Source: Tetraselmis striata
Taxonomy: Eukaryota > Chlorophyta > Chlorodendrophyceae > Chlorodendrales > Chlorodendraceae
Assembly: GCA_006384855.1 (NCBI GenBank)
Contig: VCJN01001862.1
Coordinates: 185,001-249,000, forward strand
Direction of reading: 5' to 3'
DNA length: 64,000 nucleotides
The notes under the pieces were generated by a model. It was not told where the DNA came from. It worked only from the letters and a program-made list of their open reading frames with translations, and did no database searches. The translations under genes and the position numbers were made by a program. Of this stretch, positions 11,501-20,399 are shown piece after piece (within the stretch, counting starts at the first letter, position 1; every line of letters starts with the position of its first letter).

Positions 11501-13014
11501 CGCTGGCGGGCATGTCCGGCGTAGAACGCGTCAGTGCGCGCGTCGTCCCATGAGCGCACGAGTTCGGTCATGCGCCTCTCCGCGAAAGCGCGGAAGCGCC
11601 ACGCCAAGGCTTGCAGCCGCCGCCGTCCGCCTCGGCTCGGGGCCCTAAGCAACAATTGTGGCAACAGGTACTTCCACTTAAGCGCCCTATCCAACACCAC
11701 GGGGTCATTGGCCTCCATCGCCGCCACCACCCGCTCATTCACGCAGCGTTGTGCCTCTGCCCACGCTTCTTGAAAGTCAATCGGCACCGCCGTCTCCATG
11801 GACATCTCCGCCGGCATGTGCACCATGTCCACGTCGGAGAGGTGGTCCACCGCGCCCCACCCCACCCCGTCGCCGGCTGGAGATGGGCGAGTAGGGGGGG
11901 GCGGATACCGAGCCCGTGAGGCCTCGCTACCGGGGTGGCCGGCCGGTGCACCCACCTCTGGCGGCGTTGGGGCAACAACCGGGGGCGCTGCGACGCCCCG
12001 GAACGCAGCGACGGACGGCAGTGCGGGCGACGGCAGCACCGACGATTGTCCAGCTCCACCGGCGCGGCGCGCCCCCCGACGGCGGTGCCGCTCGGCCAAC
12101 ACGGCGCGCGCCTTGGCTAGCCACGCGGCGGCGACCTCGGTGAAAGCCAGCACATCGGCCGGGTGGTGCCTGACGCGGGCGGGCTGGAGCGACCTGGCTG
12201 CGGCGTCAATCCTCGGCGCCCACGCGGCGCCCGCGGCAACGCCAGCGACGGAAAGCGCGTCGGCGACTGTCCAAGCCGCTGCCGGTGCTACGCCCCGCCG
12301 CGCCGGCCCGCTGTTGTGTAGCCTGGAATGCAGGCGGGCGAGAGCATCGAGGCCGGTGAGCGCTATGCCGCGGTTGCCGCCGCGCGGCCGCGGCTGGGGC
12401 CGCTCGGAGACTTCCTGGCCGGTCGGAGCGCCATCGTGATCGCGCTGTGACGCGCCGGGCCCCGAAATACTGCTGAAAGTACTGCAGGCCGGCGACGACA
12501 CAGGCGAGGCAGCGCGCGCGCCGGTCGTACCTGCCGCGCCCGTCGCGGACTCGGGACTCGACGACCGGCTCACCGCCTGGGCGTACGTGGGAGCCGGCGG
12601 GACGGCAGTCGCGGGCGGGCTCGGCCTTGGCTGGGTGGCGTCGGGTGCACTGGCGGTGGGCGGTGTTGCCGCGGGCGACGCTCCCGCCGCACGCGATGCG
12701 CCGGGGCTGCCTGATATACTGGACGATGTACTGGGGGGCGGCGGCGACCCGGGGTCAACGGCGCGTTCTGCCGCACCATCGGCGGAAGGCGCAGACATCG
12801 CGCGGCGCCCCGCCGGATACAAGCGACCCGCCACAGCCCGGGCATAACGGTGACGTCGCGTGGGAGGGGGTTGAGGGCAGCTACGCGATCTGGGCGGCGG
12901 GTGAGGCATGGCGACACACGGCCCCGCAGCGCCTCCGGGGCCGCTGGGTGGCCGCTGGGTGGGCGACTGGGAAGGGGTGGGCGACCGGGTGTTTCCCTAA
13001 ACCCGGGTACAGGT
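8366..13014 (-). mobile_element. Non-LTR-like retroelement, apparently full length
   Basis: The element runs on the minus strand, 5' end near 13001 and 3' end near 8379. The 13-mer CCCGGGTACAGGT occurs exactly at 8366-8378 and 13002-13014, directly outside these ends. That is what a target-site duplication would look like. No LTRs were seen. The one long ORF is unbroken, in contrast to the recombinase elements nearby, so insertion was probably recent. The duplicated tail on the 3' side could be a tandem 3' unit or the truncated tail of an older insertion at the same site. Confidence 0.7.
8434..12909 (-). CDS. Retroelement polyprotein: reverse transcriptase plus putative PD-(D/E)XK-type nuclease
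   Basis: The ORF is 1,491 codons without introns. A likelier start is the Met at 12798 (MSAPSADG). Residues 1-330 are Pro/Ala/Ser-rich and low in complexity. The reverse transcriptase domain covers roughly residues 560-870. Its marks are AAGPSGMRNEYL, RPVAVGEAERR, QLGVGIPAG, HTDLRNAYNE, EDGVQQGAPL and the catalytic FNADDGILVG (about residue 788, near 10545). The C-terminal domain has LVPDAELSLP (about residue 1281) and LLEFKTMRYG (about 1310). This PD...ExK spacing is what a restriction-like nuclease fold would show, but that is inference. No apurinic endonuclease, RNase H or zinc knuckle is visible. The RT call is firm and the nuclease call is tentative. Confidence 0.87.
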   Translation of the reverse strand: MPHPPPRSRSCPQPPPTRRHRYARAVAGRLYPAGRRAMSAPSADGAAERAVDPGSPPPPSTSSSISGSPGASRAAGASPAATPPTASAPDATQPRPSPPATAVPPAPTYAQAVSRSSSPESATGAAGTTGARAASPVSSPACSTFSSISGPGASQRDHDGAPTGQEVSERPQPRPRGGNRGIALTGLDALARLHSRLHNSGPARRGVAPAAAWTVADALSVAGVAAGAAWAPRIDAAARSLQPARVRHHPADVLAFTEVAAAWLAKARAVLAERHRRRGARRAGGAGQSSVLPSPALPSVAAFRGVAAPPVVAPTPPEVGAPAGHPGSEASRARYPPPPTRPSPAGDGVGWGAVDHLSDVDMVHMPAEMSMETAVPIDFQEAWAEAQRCVNERVVAAMEANDPVVLDRALKWKYLLPQLLLRAPSRGGRRRLQALAWRFRAFAERRMTELVRSWDDARTDAFYAGHARQRRTDADLFEALLVGTADTVVALVEDGELSRAAGRLSSKGMGDLSDPAILAQLRDKHPSRSHPIPDAAYAIPVDEAALTVDMRVPYQQLKQHVAAGPSGMRNEYLRCLVGEYAPASGPAAVRAMSEVASMYLQGRLPGWFNRLFASARLVAPVKKLGEGRAPDVRPVAVGEAERRAAERAVVDNMKEAYVSVLAPSQLGVGIPAGDSVLIHGVRLIAEKLGPRAVIVHTDLRNAYNEAWRRTIIQRHIDCSPLHPVIPALLASLSTDSYLVVDDRSAPLRSEDGVQQGAPLATTSFCVAIHPEVQQCDTTLEVNDGAARFNADDGILVGLPEHVWPALHAFRTSIKASVGLEVRFDKMQAYSADMEAARREAPADIEWPELDGHHGIAVLNVPLGSPEYVQAYMRGKAEELREEVDASLSKLLSAKPSRRYTHALHHHAWALLKHCMQHKAGYWLRNCLPSEVEAFAEAVDATILAAVERVLGVSFDPSTYGTDTNPVVTDFLAELLHDPDPMAAEVATLSEDAVARARSRLHLPTRLKGAGIRRMATVRDAAFIGCMNAILPRFLTRNSGTNTPTPGFFDPQLGSVLGRGSFNANSSARQYDHFLNDAHGSDSYAVEMREAWGRLQAATAGHLGDADARQMEREVEAASGSQKELTAFLDQANNSRLRNEVCALPATCRERILFNQLDAASGMWTVAIPTARTAMTPHELREVAAGYFFLPSPCLAPVVGCQIILPSTEHNPVLVDLYGDALMNLPAPGDAHWRVQHDAIADAFRDHCVHDLGIAVRREVDDLFQQAVPLGNTVPRDELKDLVPDAELSLPVFNVVTGSYDPRSLKSTLLEFKTMRYGVKYTSVPRATAVDRFERSLLGDIQRGLAARDAAWHNTEPGQKGPLRDILDMSDYTGMVFGTVGEVSKGVHRTVRGIACLAADQGALSSRGTRCITRAHQEALLARDFLGVLSLVAARERARCLIRRRRFVSHPVAEAAQHVRGSPTHTRARVARTLNRVRITHPSRLMRDAGRF

Positions 13015-13142
13015 AGGTACTGGTGCTTGGATGCTCGATCGCAGCTTCGATGGCGCCGGATGCATGGCGTTTCAGCAAGGGAGGTAGGCGGGGAGGATTA
13101 GCCGAAAAGTGCGCATGCTTAGTTACACGGAAAGGGAGGGGT

Positions 13143-13250
13143 AAAAGTAAAGTAAAGTTCGCCCCGGGACGTCGGCCGAAGCCGCCCCAGCACTGGACCT
13201 CTTGCGCCAACTGCAGTCGTAGGTCTGGCATCGCCCGTAGACCATGGAGG
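13143..13250 (-). repeat. SINE tail copy (headless)
   Basis: This ~105-bp block matches the tail of the tRNA-like SINE at 32905-33165, for example around GCCGAAGCCGCCCCAGCAC and CAGTCGTAGGTCTGGCAT. It lacks the tRNA-like head. The end carries a few extra AAAGT units, as SINE tails often do. It lies 45 bp outside the left direct repeat of element A. Confidence 0.65.
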
Positions 13251-13294
13251 GAGGGGTACTTGCGGCAAAGAGCCACAAGAGGTAGGGAGGGCAG

Positions 13295-13566
13295 GTTGTG
13301 CGGGCAGGAGGCCAGCACAAAACTAAGAGAATGTTCCAGTCTAGCGGACGACGATGATTTTACAAGATTTGATGGGTACGGGGGTGACCGTTGTTTTCGC
13401 CGTGGGCGGCACGCAAAGTGTTGTACATCGGCTTCTCAATGCTGAATAATAAGCACCGCCAAGACTGCCCGTGGTTGATTACTGGCGTGACGTCGAGACC
13501 GCGGGCAGTTGGTGTCGACCCCCGCAAACCCTAGGTGAAGGGAGGGAAAAAGGAAACCCCGAGAAC
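13295..13566 (-). repeat. Left terminal direct repeat of element A
   Basis: About 272 bp, closely matching 16463-16726 in the same orientation. Shared landmarks include GTTGTGCGGGCAGGA, AAGATTTGATGGGTAC, CTGCCCGTGGTTGATTACTG and AGGGAAAAAGGAAACCC. It contains an inverted repeat: CTGCCCGTGG (13465-13474) and CCGCGGGCAG (13499-13508) around a short spacer. Confidence 0.85.
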
Positions 13567-13607
13567 ACAGCTCTAAATAACATTTCAAGGGAGGTAGGCA
13601 GGGAGGA

Positions 13608-15275
13608 TTAGCCCCCTCGGTCTTCATGACTGTGGAGGGGGCGGGGCGGTGCCCGACGGAGCGGGGGCGTTGTCGAGCAGGCTGCGAAGGACCACATGGC
13701 GGTAGTAGGGGGGCAACCGAACAGAAGCGCGGTGGCGCGGGTAGGAAGCGTGGTCGGGTCAATGTAGTCGTTGATAACTGCAGAATTGCGGGCCCAACCG
13801 CCCCATTGGCGGATTTGTCCAAGGGCACGCCTGTTGCGTTTGCGCCACACGCCGCGCCCTTCCGTATAAAGAGTGCGAGGTTCACACGAACCCTTCGGGG
13901 GGGGGGGGGGGGGGGGGGGTCGATTGATGCGGCCGACGGCCCGTTTGAGCCAGTCGCCGAGGGTAGAGGCGTTCCACGTAAGGGGCGGGGTAGCCCTGTC
14001 GGCGGGGAGCGCCCAGAATCGGTCAAGTTGCTTGGCGGAGGGGGCTGCCCGGAGCGCAGCGTCGCGGTAAGCGACGAACCGGCGGAGAAGTGTTGTCCAC
14101 TCGGGCACGGCGGTGGCAAGTAATTGAAGTAGGGACTTGAACCCGTCTCGACGCTTGCGATGGCCTTCCTTCTCGCGGTTGACGAAGAGGGTGGTGTTGT
14201 GGGTGTCAATTTCCATGTCGCGGAGTCGGCAGGAGACGCTGGACTCGCCACGGGAGTAAAACATAAATGATGAACATACCACGGCACCCTCGCGAAGGAT
14301 AGTGCCATAGCCAGGGGTTGCCAGGGGAAGGGTAGGAAGGTAGTCGAGGATGTCGATGATGACGTCGCATGGCAGGGGGCGCACCGCAGCTCCTCGCTAG
14401 TCTTGAGCTGACGGATTTGAGGCGCACGCTTCATGTCGCCAATGGCCGGGCATGTGGCCGGGGCGTCATCCCGCCCGCGGTGTGACGCAGGCTGGTGGTT
14501 ATGGCCGAGAGGTAGGGTTGCAAAGAGCCGGCGCCAATGGTGCCGCGCTCCGCGATCCATGCGAGGTAGCGTACCACGTAGACTCGGTGCAGTCCAAGGG
14601 GGAGATGCCTTTTTGGTCGATGCAAACCTCGGCAAAGAGGCGAATTTTGCCTTCGTAGCTGGAGTAGGTGATGGCCGTGAGCAACGTGGTCAGCAGGTCG
14701 AGCACCTTGGCGCCCCATTCGTCCGTGCCGTAGAGAGACTCGATGTTGAGCTCGCACGAGCTCGTTATAGGGGGCCTTCGCTTCGGCGTCGGCGATGAAT
14801 TAGGTAGGTGTCTTCGCAGTGCGCTGAAACGCGCCGTACGTTGCTGCCGGGCTTGAGGATGGTGCTCGCCAGGTGGTGACGACATGACTTGGTCCATCAC
14901 GAAGCTGTTGCCATGACGGCAGCAGGGTACTGTAGCCGCTGACCTCGTAGCGAGCGTGACGCGAGTACTTGGCTCGTCTGGCCGTCCTCGAGAGCCCGCT
15001 GCGCGGGCGGCGGGCGAAGAGGGGTAGCGCGGCAGGTCGGGGTGGCCGCGTCAAAAAGGGGGAGTCGGTGTAGACCCGTGATGTGGAGCAACAGAGTAGA
15101 GCCGGGGAAGTTGACTCAAGCGAAGGCAGGGAGAGGCTGATGGCTCGTGCATGAGCGTGAGTAATGAGGGAGACCCGCTCATGCCGACAACTCCAGTGCA
15201 GCGTGGGATGGAAGGCGCGCCTGAGGCGTGTCCCCGAAACGTAGTTGCATGGGGTCGGCATGGCGGAGCACACCA
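13608..15275 (-). pseudogene. Element A tyrosine recombinase, decayed
   Basis: The N-terminal part (about 14430-14760) shows a core-binding/SAM-like segment with VVRYLAWIAERGTIGAGSLQ and PYLSAI. The catalytic half is open from 14384 to 13608 and has IRQWGGWARNSAVINDYIDP, with the active-site Tyr in DYIDP. The HxxR segment is broken: extra TA near 13875-13890 turns what is SHSLRKG in element C into another frame. A run of about 20 C (plus-strand G, 13899-13919) also sits inside the ORF, before this box. Element B has its own C run at the same place. Several frameshifts upstream break the N-terminal half. Confidence 0.75.
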
Positions 15276-16226
15276 TCATTGGGCTATGTCGACCGTGGGT
15301 GCCTCAGCTTTCGCCTTGCCCTTACCATAGTCCTTGGTGGCGTCCTTTGCTAAGGTGGCTCGTGGCGCCACCGCCTCGCGCCCCGGGCGCGTGGTTTTGA
15401 AGTTCTCGTGGCTGCTGCCGCCGCCGTCCCGGTTGCGGTCGTTGCGCCGGAAGGCGCCGCCGAAGCGCGGGCGGTGGGTTTTGCAGCACTCGCGATGTTG
15501 GCGTCGTAGACGCGGTTCGTGTAGAGCTCCAGCAGCTCGGTGAACTTGAGCGATCCCAGGTTCTCGGTTTCAGGGCGGAGGTAGGGCTCCCGCGTACGAC
15601 GTCGAGGGCAAAGGTGTTGCCGTGGAGCATTTGCGCATACCGTTGCTTTCGGAGGTAAGCTAGGCGGAAACGATGGCCGTCGTTGATGGCCTCCATGCTA
15701 TCGACTATGTCCTCGAGCCGCTGTCCCAAGACCGCTATTATTCCGTGACCGAACGCCGCTACCAGTAGCTTACGTATAGCTCGACAGCCGAGCCGGCGAT
15801 GAAAGCACCGTAGCACGCGGCGTGGTAGCACTCCTCCGCGGCCGATTGGAGGCGAGGGTTACCGAGTAGGTACTCGAGCACTCGGTCGAGGGTGATGGGG
15901 AAGAGCCATGGGCGTCGCAGATTGTCGGGAGGCAGACCGTTCTCGAAACCGGGCAGAGCCGTAGCGAGAATGGTTTTCCAATCAAGGTAGTGCGGTTCGC
16001 TCGAAGGGGCGAAGGCGGGCGCACGGGCGTTCTTGTCTTGACCACCGGCGCGGGACTCGTTCCCGCCCGGACTGGCGTCCTCTTCACCGGCGACAGCCGG
16101 CCGCATAGGTGTCTCTTGAGTGGCGACAAACCTGGAGAGCTCCTCCCGGATGAGTTGCTTCATTACTGTGTCTTCCGACTCACGACGCGCCGCCTCCATG
16201 GGGTCTTGCGCAGTAGTAGCTGCCAC
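15276..16226 (-). pseudogene. Element A ORF1 (gag-like), one frameshift
   Basis: The ORF starts MAATTAQDPMEAARRESEDT and is open to about 15775. There a 2-bp insertion shifts the frame, and homology with element B resumes at RKLLVAA. Shared blocks with B are EELSRF.TQET, NESRAGGQDKN, APSSEPHY, DGHRFRLAYLRK and RVYDANIASAAK. The C-terminus is basic and ends at TGA 15276-15278. Element C carries a diverged form. Position upstream of the recombinase and the basic tail fit a nucleic-acid-binding, gag-like role, but no zinc knuckle is visible. Confidence 0.6.
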
Positions 16227-16462
16227 GACGCTCCCAACAGCCGCCGCCTTGCCGGCTTCGACAATCTTGGAGGCGGTAAGTGAACCGTTGCTATACTACA
16301 TCGCAAAGGGGGCGTCGGGGAGGGAGCCGTGTGGGGAAGAGAGGAAAGAAGAGCCTTGGCTTGAGTTGGTCATGTAGCAGCAGCGAGAGCGGAGAGTGAA
16401 AGGTTTTGTACCGTTTCCGAGGGCATGAACACTTTGCACGGTTCGAAACCGCGCGCGAGTTA

Positions 16463-16726
16463 GTTGTGCGGGCAGGATACCAGCAGAAAACTACGATATT
16501 GGTCTAGTCTGGCGGACGATGATGGGGTTATAAGATTTGATGGGTACAGGGGTGACAGCTTCGTTATTCATCGTGGGAGGCACACAAAGTGCCGTACATA
16601 CATCGGCTTTTCAGTGATGAAGCTGCCCGTGGTTGATTACTGGGCGGCGTGACGTCGAGGCCGCGGGCAACTGGTGTCAACCCCCGCATTCCCTAGGTGC
16701 AGGAGGGAAAAAGGAAACCCGAGAAC
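16463..16726 (-). repeat. Right terminal direct repeat of element A
   Basis: It matches 13295-13566 in direct orientation with scattered substitutions and small indels. The inverted repeat is also present: GCTGCCCGTGG at 16622-16632 and CCGCGGGCA at 16661-16669. The divergence from the left copy suggests the insertion is old. Confidence 0.85.
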
Positions 16727-17733
16727 TCGACATCATGTGAAATCGACGGACATGAGTCGATTCAACTCTTTTATGCGGTCGAAAATGTTTTACTATGATT
16801 GTTGATTATGATTGATGAGGTTGTTGCCCTACCCCGCAGGTACAATCTGTATCAGCAATGCAAGATAGGGGAGGACACATGGCTGAAACCGTGTCCCAAG
16901 ACACAACACTTCGCGCGGTAACCCGTATGACATTTCGCGATCCGAGTATGGTACGAATAATCTGTCCGCGCGCGCCGCGCCCGCCTTGCGCCGCGCAATC
17001 CGCGTCGCGCCGCCTGAAGTACCCGCCCGGCAATTGTGGGCTGCGAATTATGCATCCACTAGCACACCCCCGTCCATCCCACCAGCTCCCGCCCCACCCC
17101 GTAGCCCTACCTCCTGACCCCTTGGAGGGCACAGGGCGATTACGGCTGGCTCGGGGCGCGTGTATGTCCCGGGACGGCGGCCGCGAGGTCCACCCTCGCG
17201 ACTGCCGCCCGATTGACGACCTCCATCAGGGATTCGCGTTTTGCTGACACCATACGCCTTTACAGCCAAAACCGCTCGGATATAAAGGCAGTATAGTCAA
17301 AATAGAAGGCATAAATAGTGTACATGTTCATCTACCTGGTCCGCCGGAGCTTGTGCCATCGGTGCGAAGTTTGTGGCCGGGGCGGTGCTCAGATCGGTTG
17401 CTGCGGGATCGCCACGGAGATCACGCAGCACGCCGCCTGCGTGGCCGTGGCGGTCGCGACCCGCCCACTATCGCCGCATAAAGAGGTACTTCTGTCGCTA
17501 CGGGCGATTGCGGTGTCGGTGGTTGACAGTCGTGGGCTTGCTAGAGCCTAGAGCATGGGCAATGGGCCGCGCGATGTGCGCGTCGCGTTGCCGCAAGTGC
17601 ACACTATACTTACGGCGCGAACCGCATATCGGATTTTATATTCGGGCAGTTCTCGAAATATCGCACGGGTTACCGCGGGAAGTGTTGTGGACACAAGGAC
17701 GGAAGCGCAACTTCTGGATATAGGCACGGGTTT
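16727..17733. other. Intergenic stretch, no gene seen
   Basis: Short ORFs only. GC-rich CGCGC words near 16970-17010 alternate with AT-rich parts. Nothing could be assigned. Confidence 0.45.
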
Positions 17734-17786
17734 TTAGGGTTTTAAAATCCATAAACCCTAACCCCCCCCCCCCCCCCCCCCCCCCA
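17727..17786. repeat. Telomere-like words followed by a C run
   Basis: GTTTTTAGGGTTTTAAAA is followed by ATAAACCCTAACC and then about 25 C. The words resemble the TTTAGGG/TTTTAGGG repeats of plants and algae on both strands, but there is no regular array. A related arrangement is at 50388-50450. Confidence 0.4.
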
Positions 17787-17861
17787 CCACCACCACCCCG
17801 CCCGACTCCAAGCTGCCTACGTCGTGTTGCCCTGCTACTGAGTCATGGGTATACACACACA

Positions 17862-18374
17862 TTGATGCATGTTGTGCATGAGAAGCCCGAGACACGGAGG
17901 CATATGGTTTTCATGCACAATACATGGGACGAGCTGTGGGTGCCCACTGACGAGTACGGCAAGCATGCCATATTGCGAGACATGCGTGCCGAGGTGGAGC
18001 GGCATGACAACCACGTGTATGTTGGGGAAGTGCATTACTTCTTGGAGGTGACCCACATAAACCCTTCGGTGCCGGACCTCACCCTCGCCGTGTGCCAACT
18101 GCACGCCGCAAAGCGCATGGTGAGAGGGGCCCCCCTCGGCACTGGTGTGTGGCAGAGCAAGGCACCCCTTTGGCCAAGGCGCCAAGCATGCATTCACAGG
18201 GAGCATCACGCCTTCCATGTCGCGTTGACGCACATCGAGGAGAAACCGTGCTGCTTATATTATGATCCGGACGTGGTGACATACCAGTACCTATCCCGGT
18301 TTTGCATGTCTTCACATGATGTGGGGCAGTATGTGTGGTGCACATATAACACAATGACCCCGCACTACTGCTAG
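17862..18374 (+). CDS. 170-aa ORF, possibly derived from a DNA transposon
   Basis: The ORF is open from MMHVVHEKPETRRH to a TAG at 18374. It has distinctly protein-like composition, rich in His, Tyr and Cys, unlike the repeats around it. The middle reads HVYVGEVHYFLEVTHI, then LAVCQLHAAKR, then HVALTHIEEKPCCLYYDPD. Domains of this outline (tyrosine/phenylalanine strand, LA.V..L strand, terminal cysteines) accompany transposases of CACTA-type elements, but I cannot prove the match. No terminal inverted repeats were found. It begins 75 bp after the C run at 17762-17786. It could also be an exon of an unknown gene. Confidence 0.4.
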   Translation: MMHVVHEKPETRRHMVFMHNTWDELWVPTDEYGKHAILRDMRAEVERHDNHVYVGEVHYFLEVTHINPSVPDLTLAVCQLHAAKRMVRGAPLGTGVWQSKAPLWPRRQACIHREHHAFHVALTHIEEKPCCLYYDPDVVTYQYLSRFCMSSHDVGQYVWCTYNTMTPHYC

Positions 18375-20123
18375 CTGAATTTCCGTATAGCTGGTAAATT
18401 ATTCAATCAAAGCTATGTTGCCCAGCAATTCCGCGCAGCGCCCCGGCACCGTCCCGCTGCCCCGCGCACCCTGCGCCCACCGCCCGAAACCTACCCCCCT
18501 TGCGGTTTTGATCAGCGGCGGTTGTGAGGTCTCCGCCATCTAAATCGACGGCGGTTTAAAACCGCCTTTGCCGGCAGCTAGCCTGTTGGGTACGTGGGAC
18601 TGCCAAGGGAGATGACACAGTTGGGACAATCATAGGGGTAAGGCTTGTCAGTCTGAAACACAATGCTGAAACTACATCGTTTTCTGCGTGCTATTGCTAC
18701 TCGCTACTATATACTAGCTACGGGCCACTATGCGTCATTTGTACCTTTAAGCACTTTGGCGGACGTTGGCCCAACTATGCCTCATCTGTCCGCGGTCTAC
18801 TCTCCCAACGGGGGTTGCAACATCTCCTCATTTGGTCTCACTGCAAAAAATTTGTGACTCGACCAGTATAGAACAAAAAAGGCAAGAAGCCTGCCATGAG
18901 TGCTGCATTTGCTGGGTGCGGGTATAATCGGGGATGATGCTGCCACAAGGCCGGCTTCCCAATTCTTGGCAGCCTCTTTTAGTCTGTTTATATTGGTCGC
19001 CGTTTCATGGGGATGGTTAATGTACAAGTAGCGGAACAGCAGGGCCGTAGCCACGAGCGCCATTGCCGTACGTGAACATCTTGAGATGGTTGACGAAGGC
19101 TTCCCGCAGCTTGGGGTGCTCTCGTGGGTCCTTCGCGATGCACACTTCCGAGGCGCCGGCGGTACAACTGATCCCGCGCCGCGGCGAGCCAGGTTCCGTC
19201 GACTTCACTAAACATGCGTGCATAAAAACCGGGGTGTCTTCCGGTGCGTCGTCTAAGAGGAAGAACTTCCAACTCCGGAGAACCCAACGGACGGTGAGGA
19301 TGATTGCCCGGCCATGTATGTTCCTTGTGGAGAGAGGTATACATGTTGCTGTCGCTCCTGTGGGTCGGAACCCACCCCGGCTCGAGATGGATGCACCCCC
19401 TCACGACCACTTGCCGGTCGAGGTAACGGATGAACTCCGTAGGGACGCGATTGTAGTTACGCTGCGTGCAGGTGGCGGTTGGCTATACTGGGCGAGGCGA
19501 GGAACCGTGGATGATGGGTAACGCTGGGTGCCGACGGCGGGTGGGTGCTGGTTGAGTAGATGTGTTCGGGTGCGGTAGCTGGGAGAAGCCGACAGTTTTG
19601 ATGCACCGTGTGCCAACCGGCCCCATGCGGCACTACCAGCCGTCGGCATCCCCGACGTAGTCAATCGCTTGTCTCATTGTTTGGGCTTTGTGCAGGTGCG
19701 TACCGTCGAATAAAAAGCTCATTACGCGACTTATTTCCCCTTAAGGGGTAGCTACGGACGAATTACGATCCTGGAGCACGCTTGTATCAAATGAGGACAT
19801 ATGTGTCCTCATTTGAACGTTGCATACGGTCGCCATACGGCTCAGGGCTTTACACAATTACGTGGATACTACGCTATGGATACGAAGCAAGCCGGGTAAT
19901 TGCACTATTGTTACGACCTGTGCTATATATTATAGCGGAGCGCGAGTCGTCTAGGCCCGGCGCCGGACTTAGTTTTTTTTTAAAGCTGCAGCTGCGCCTA
20001 CCTGACGCACACTCGCACACCCGCCAAACACCGTGGCTGCTCGTCCCCCAGCACCCTTTATCATGGCCAAGCAAGCCAAGCTACTTCTAGGCACCCCCGT
20101 GGGCCAAGCTGAGGCATGGAGGC
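18375..20123. other. Gene-poor stretch with decayed coding traces
   Basis: Apart from the broken ORF at 19017-19320, only short ORFs are present. A plus-strand ORF at 20124-20378 (LSHGQATNNQIRVHPKQPNG) has protein-like composition but no recognisable motif. It may belong to the same decayed element as 17862-18374. Confidence 0.35.
19017..19320 (-). pseudogene. Fragment of a broken, unidentified ORF
   Basis: One minus-strand frame reads continuously from AIILTVRWVLRSWKFFLLDD through VFMHACLVKSTEPGSP to FVNHLKMFTYGNGARGYGPA, then stops at 19017. The adjoining frame continues with INHPHETATNINRLKEAAKN, which suggests a small frameshift. The segment looks like real, degraded coding sequence. I do not recognise it. 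A transposon origin is likely from the surroundings. Confidence 0.35.
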
Positions 20124-20399
20124 ATGGCCATACCACTCGGGGCTCTGTGCAGCACGGGCCGCATCGTTGAGGACGTGCTGCAGGCACTGTCCCACGGCCA
20201 GGCGACAAACAACCAAATCCGTGTTCACCCAAAGCAACCCAATGGCGAGAACGCGTTCATCTTTGCTTTCCCGAATATACTGAACAACTGCCCTGAGCGG
20301 AAGCTGTACGACGAAGCCGGGAAGAAGAACCTGCTTGATGCAGATTTTCAAGTGTCCGATGAGGGTGTCGTCTCGTAATATTTTACCTCGTGCGCACCC

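Larger units (their letters stand above)
13295..16726 (-). mobile_element. Element A: tyrosine-recombinase transposon with direct terminal repeats and no reverse transcriptase
   Basis: The 3.4-kb element has ~270-bp direct repeats at both ends, a gag-like ORF1 (15276-16226) and a tyrosine recombinase ORF (about 13608-15275), both on the minus strand. The ORFs abut, so a reverse transcriptase/RNase H module of DIRS or Ngaro type has no room. Element B (26491-29397, opposite strand) is a close relative with the same layout. Both ORFs of A carry small frameshifts, so this copy is probably dead. It could be a non-autonomous DIRS derivative, a Crypton-like element with terminal repeats, or a separate group. 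Confidence 0.8.

Noticed and set aside
13295-16726. LTR retrotransposon
   Set aside because: Direct repeats are present, but the enzyme is a tyrosine recombinase. No protease, RT, RNase H or DDE integrase was seen, and the ends are not TG...CA with a clear target duplication.
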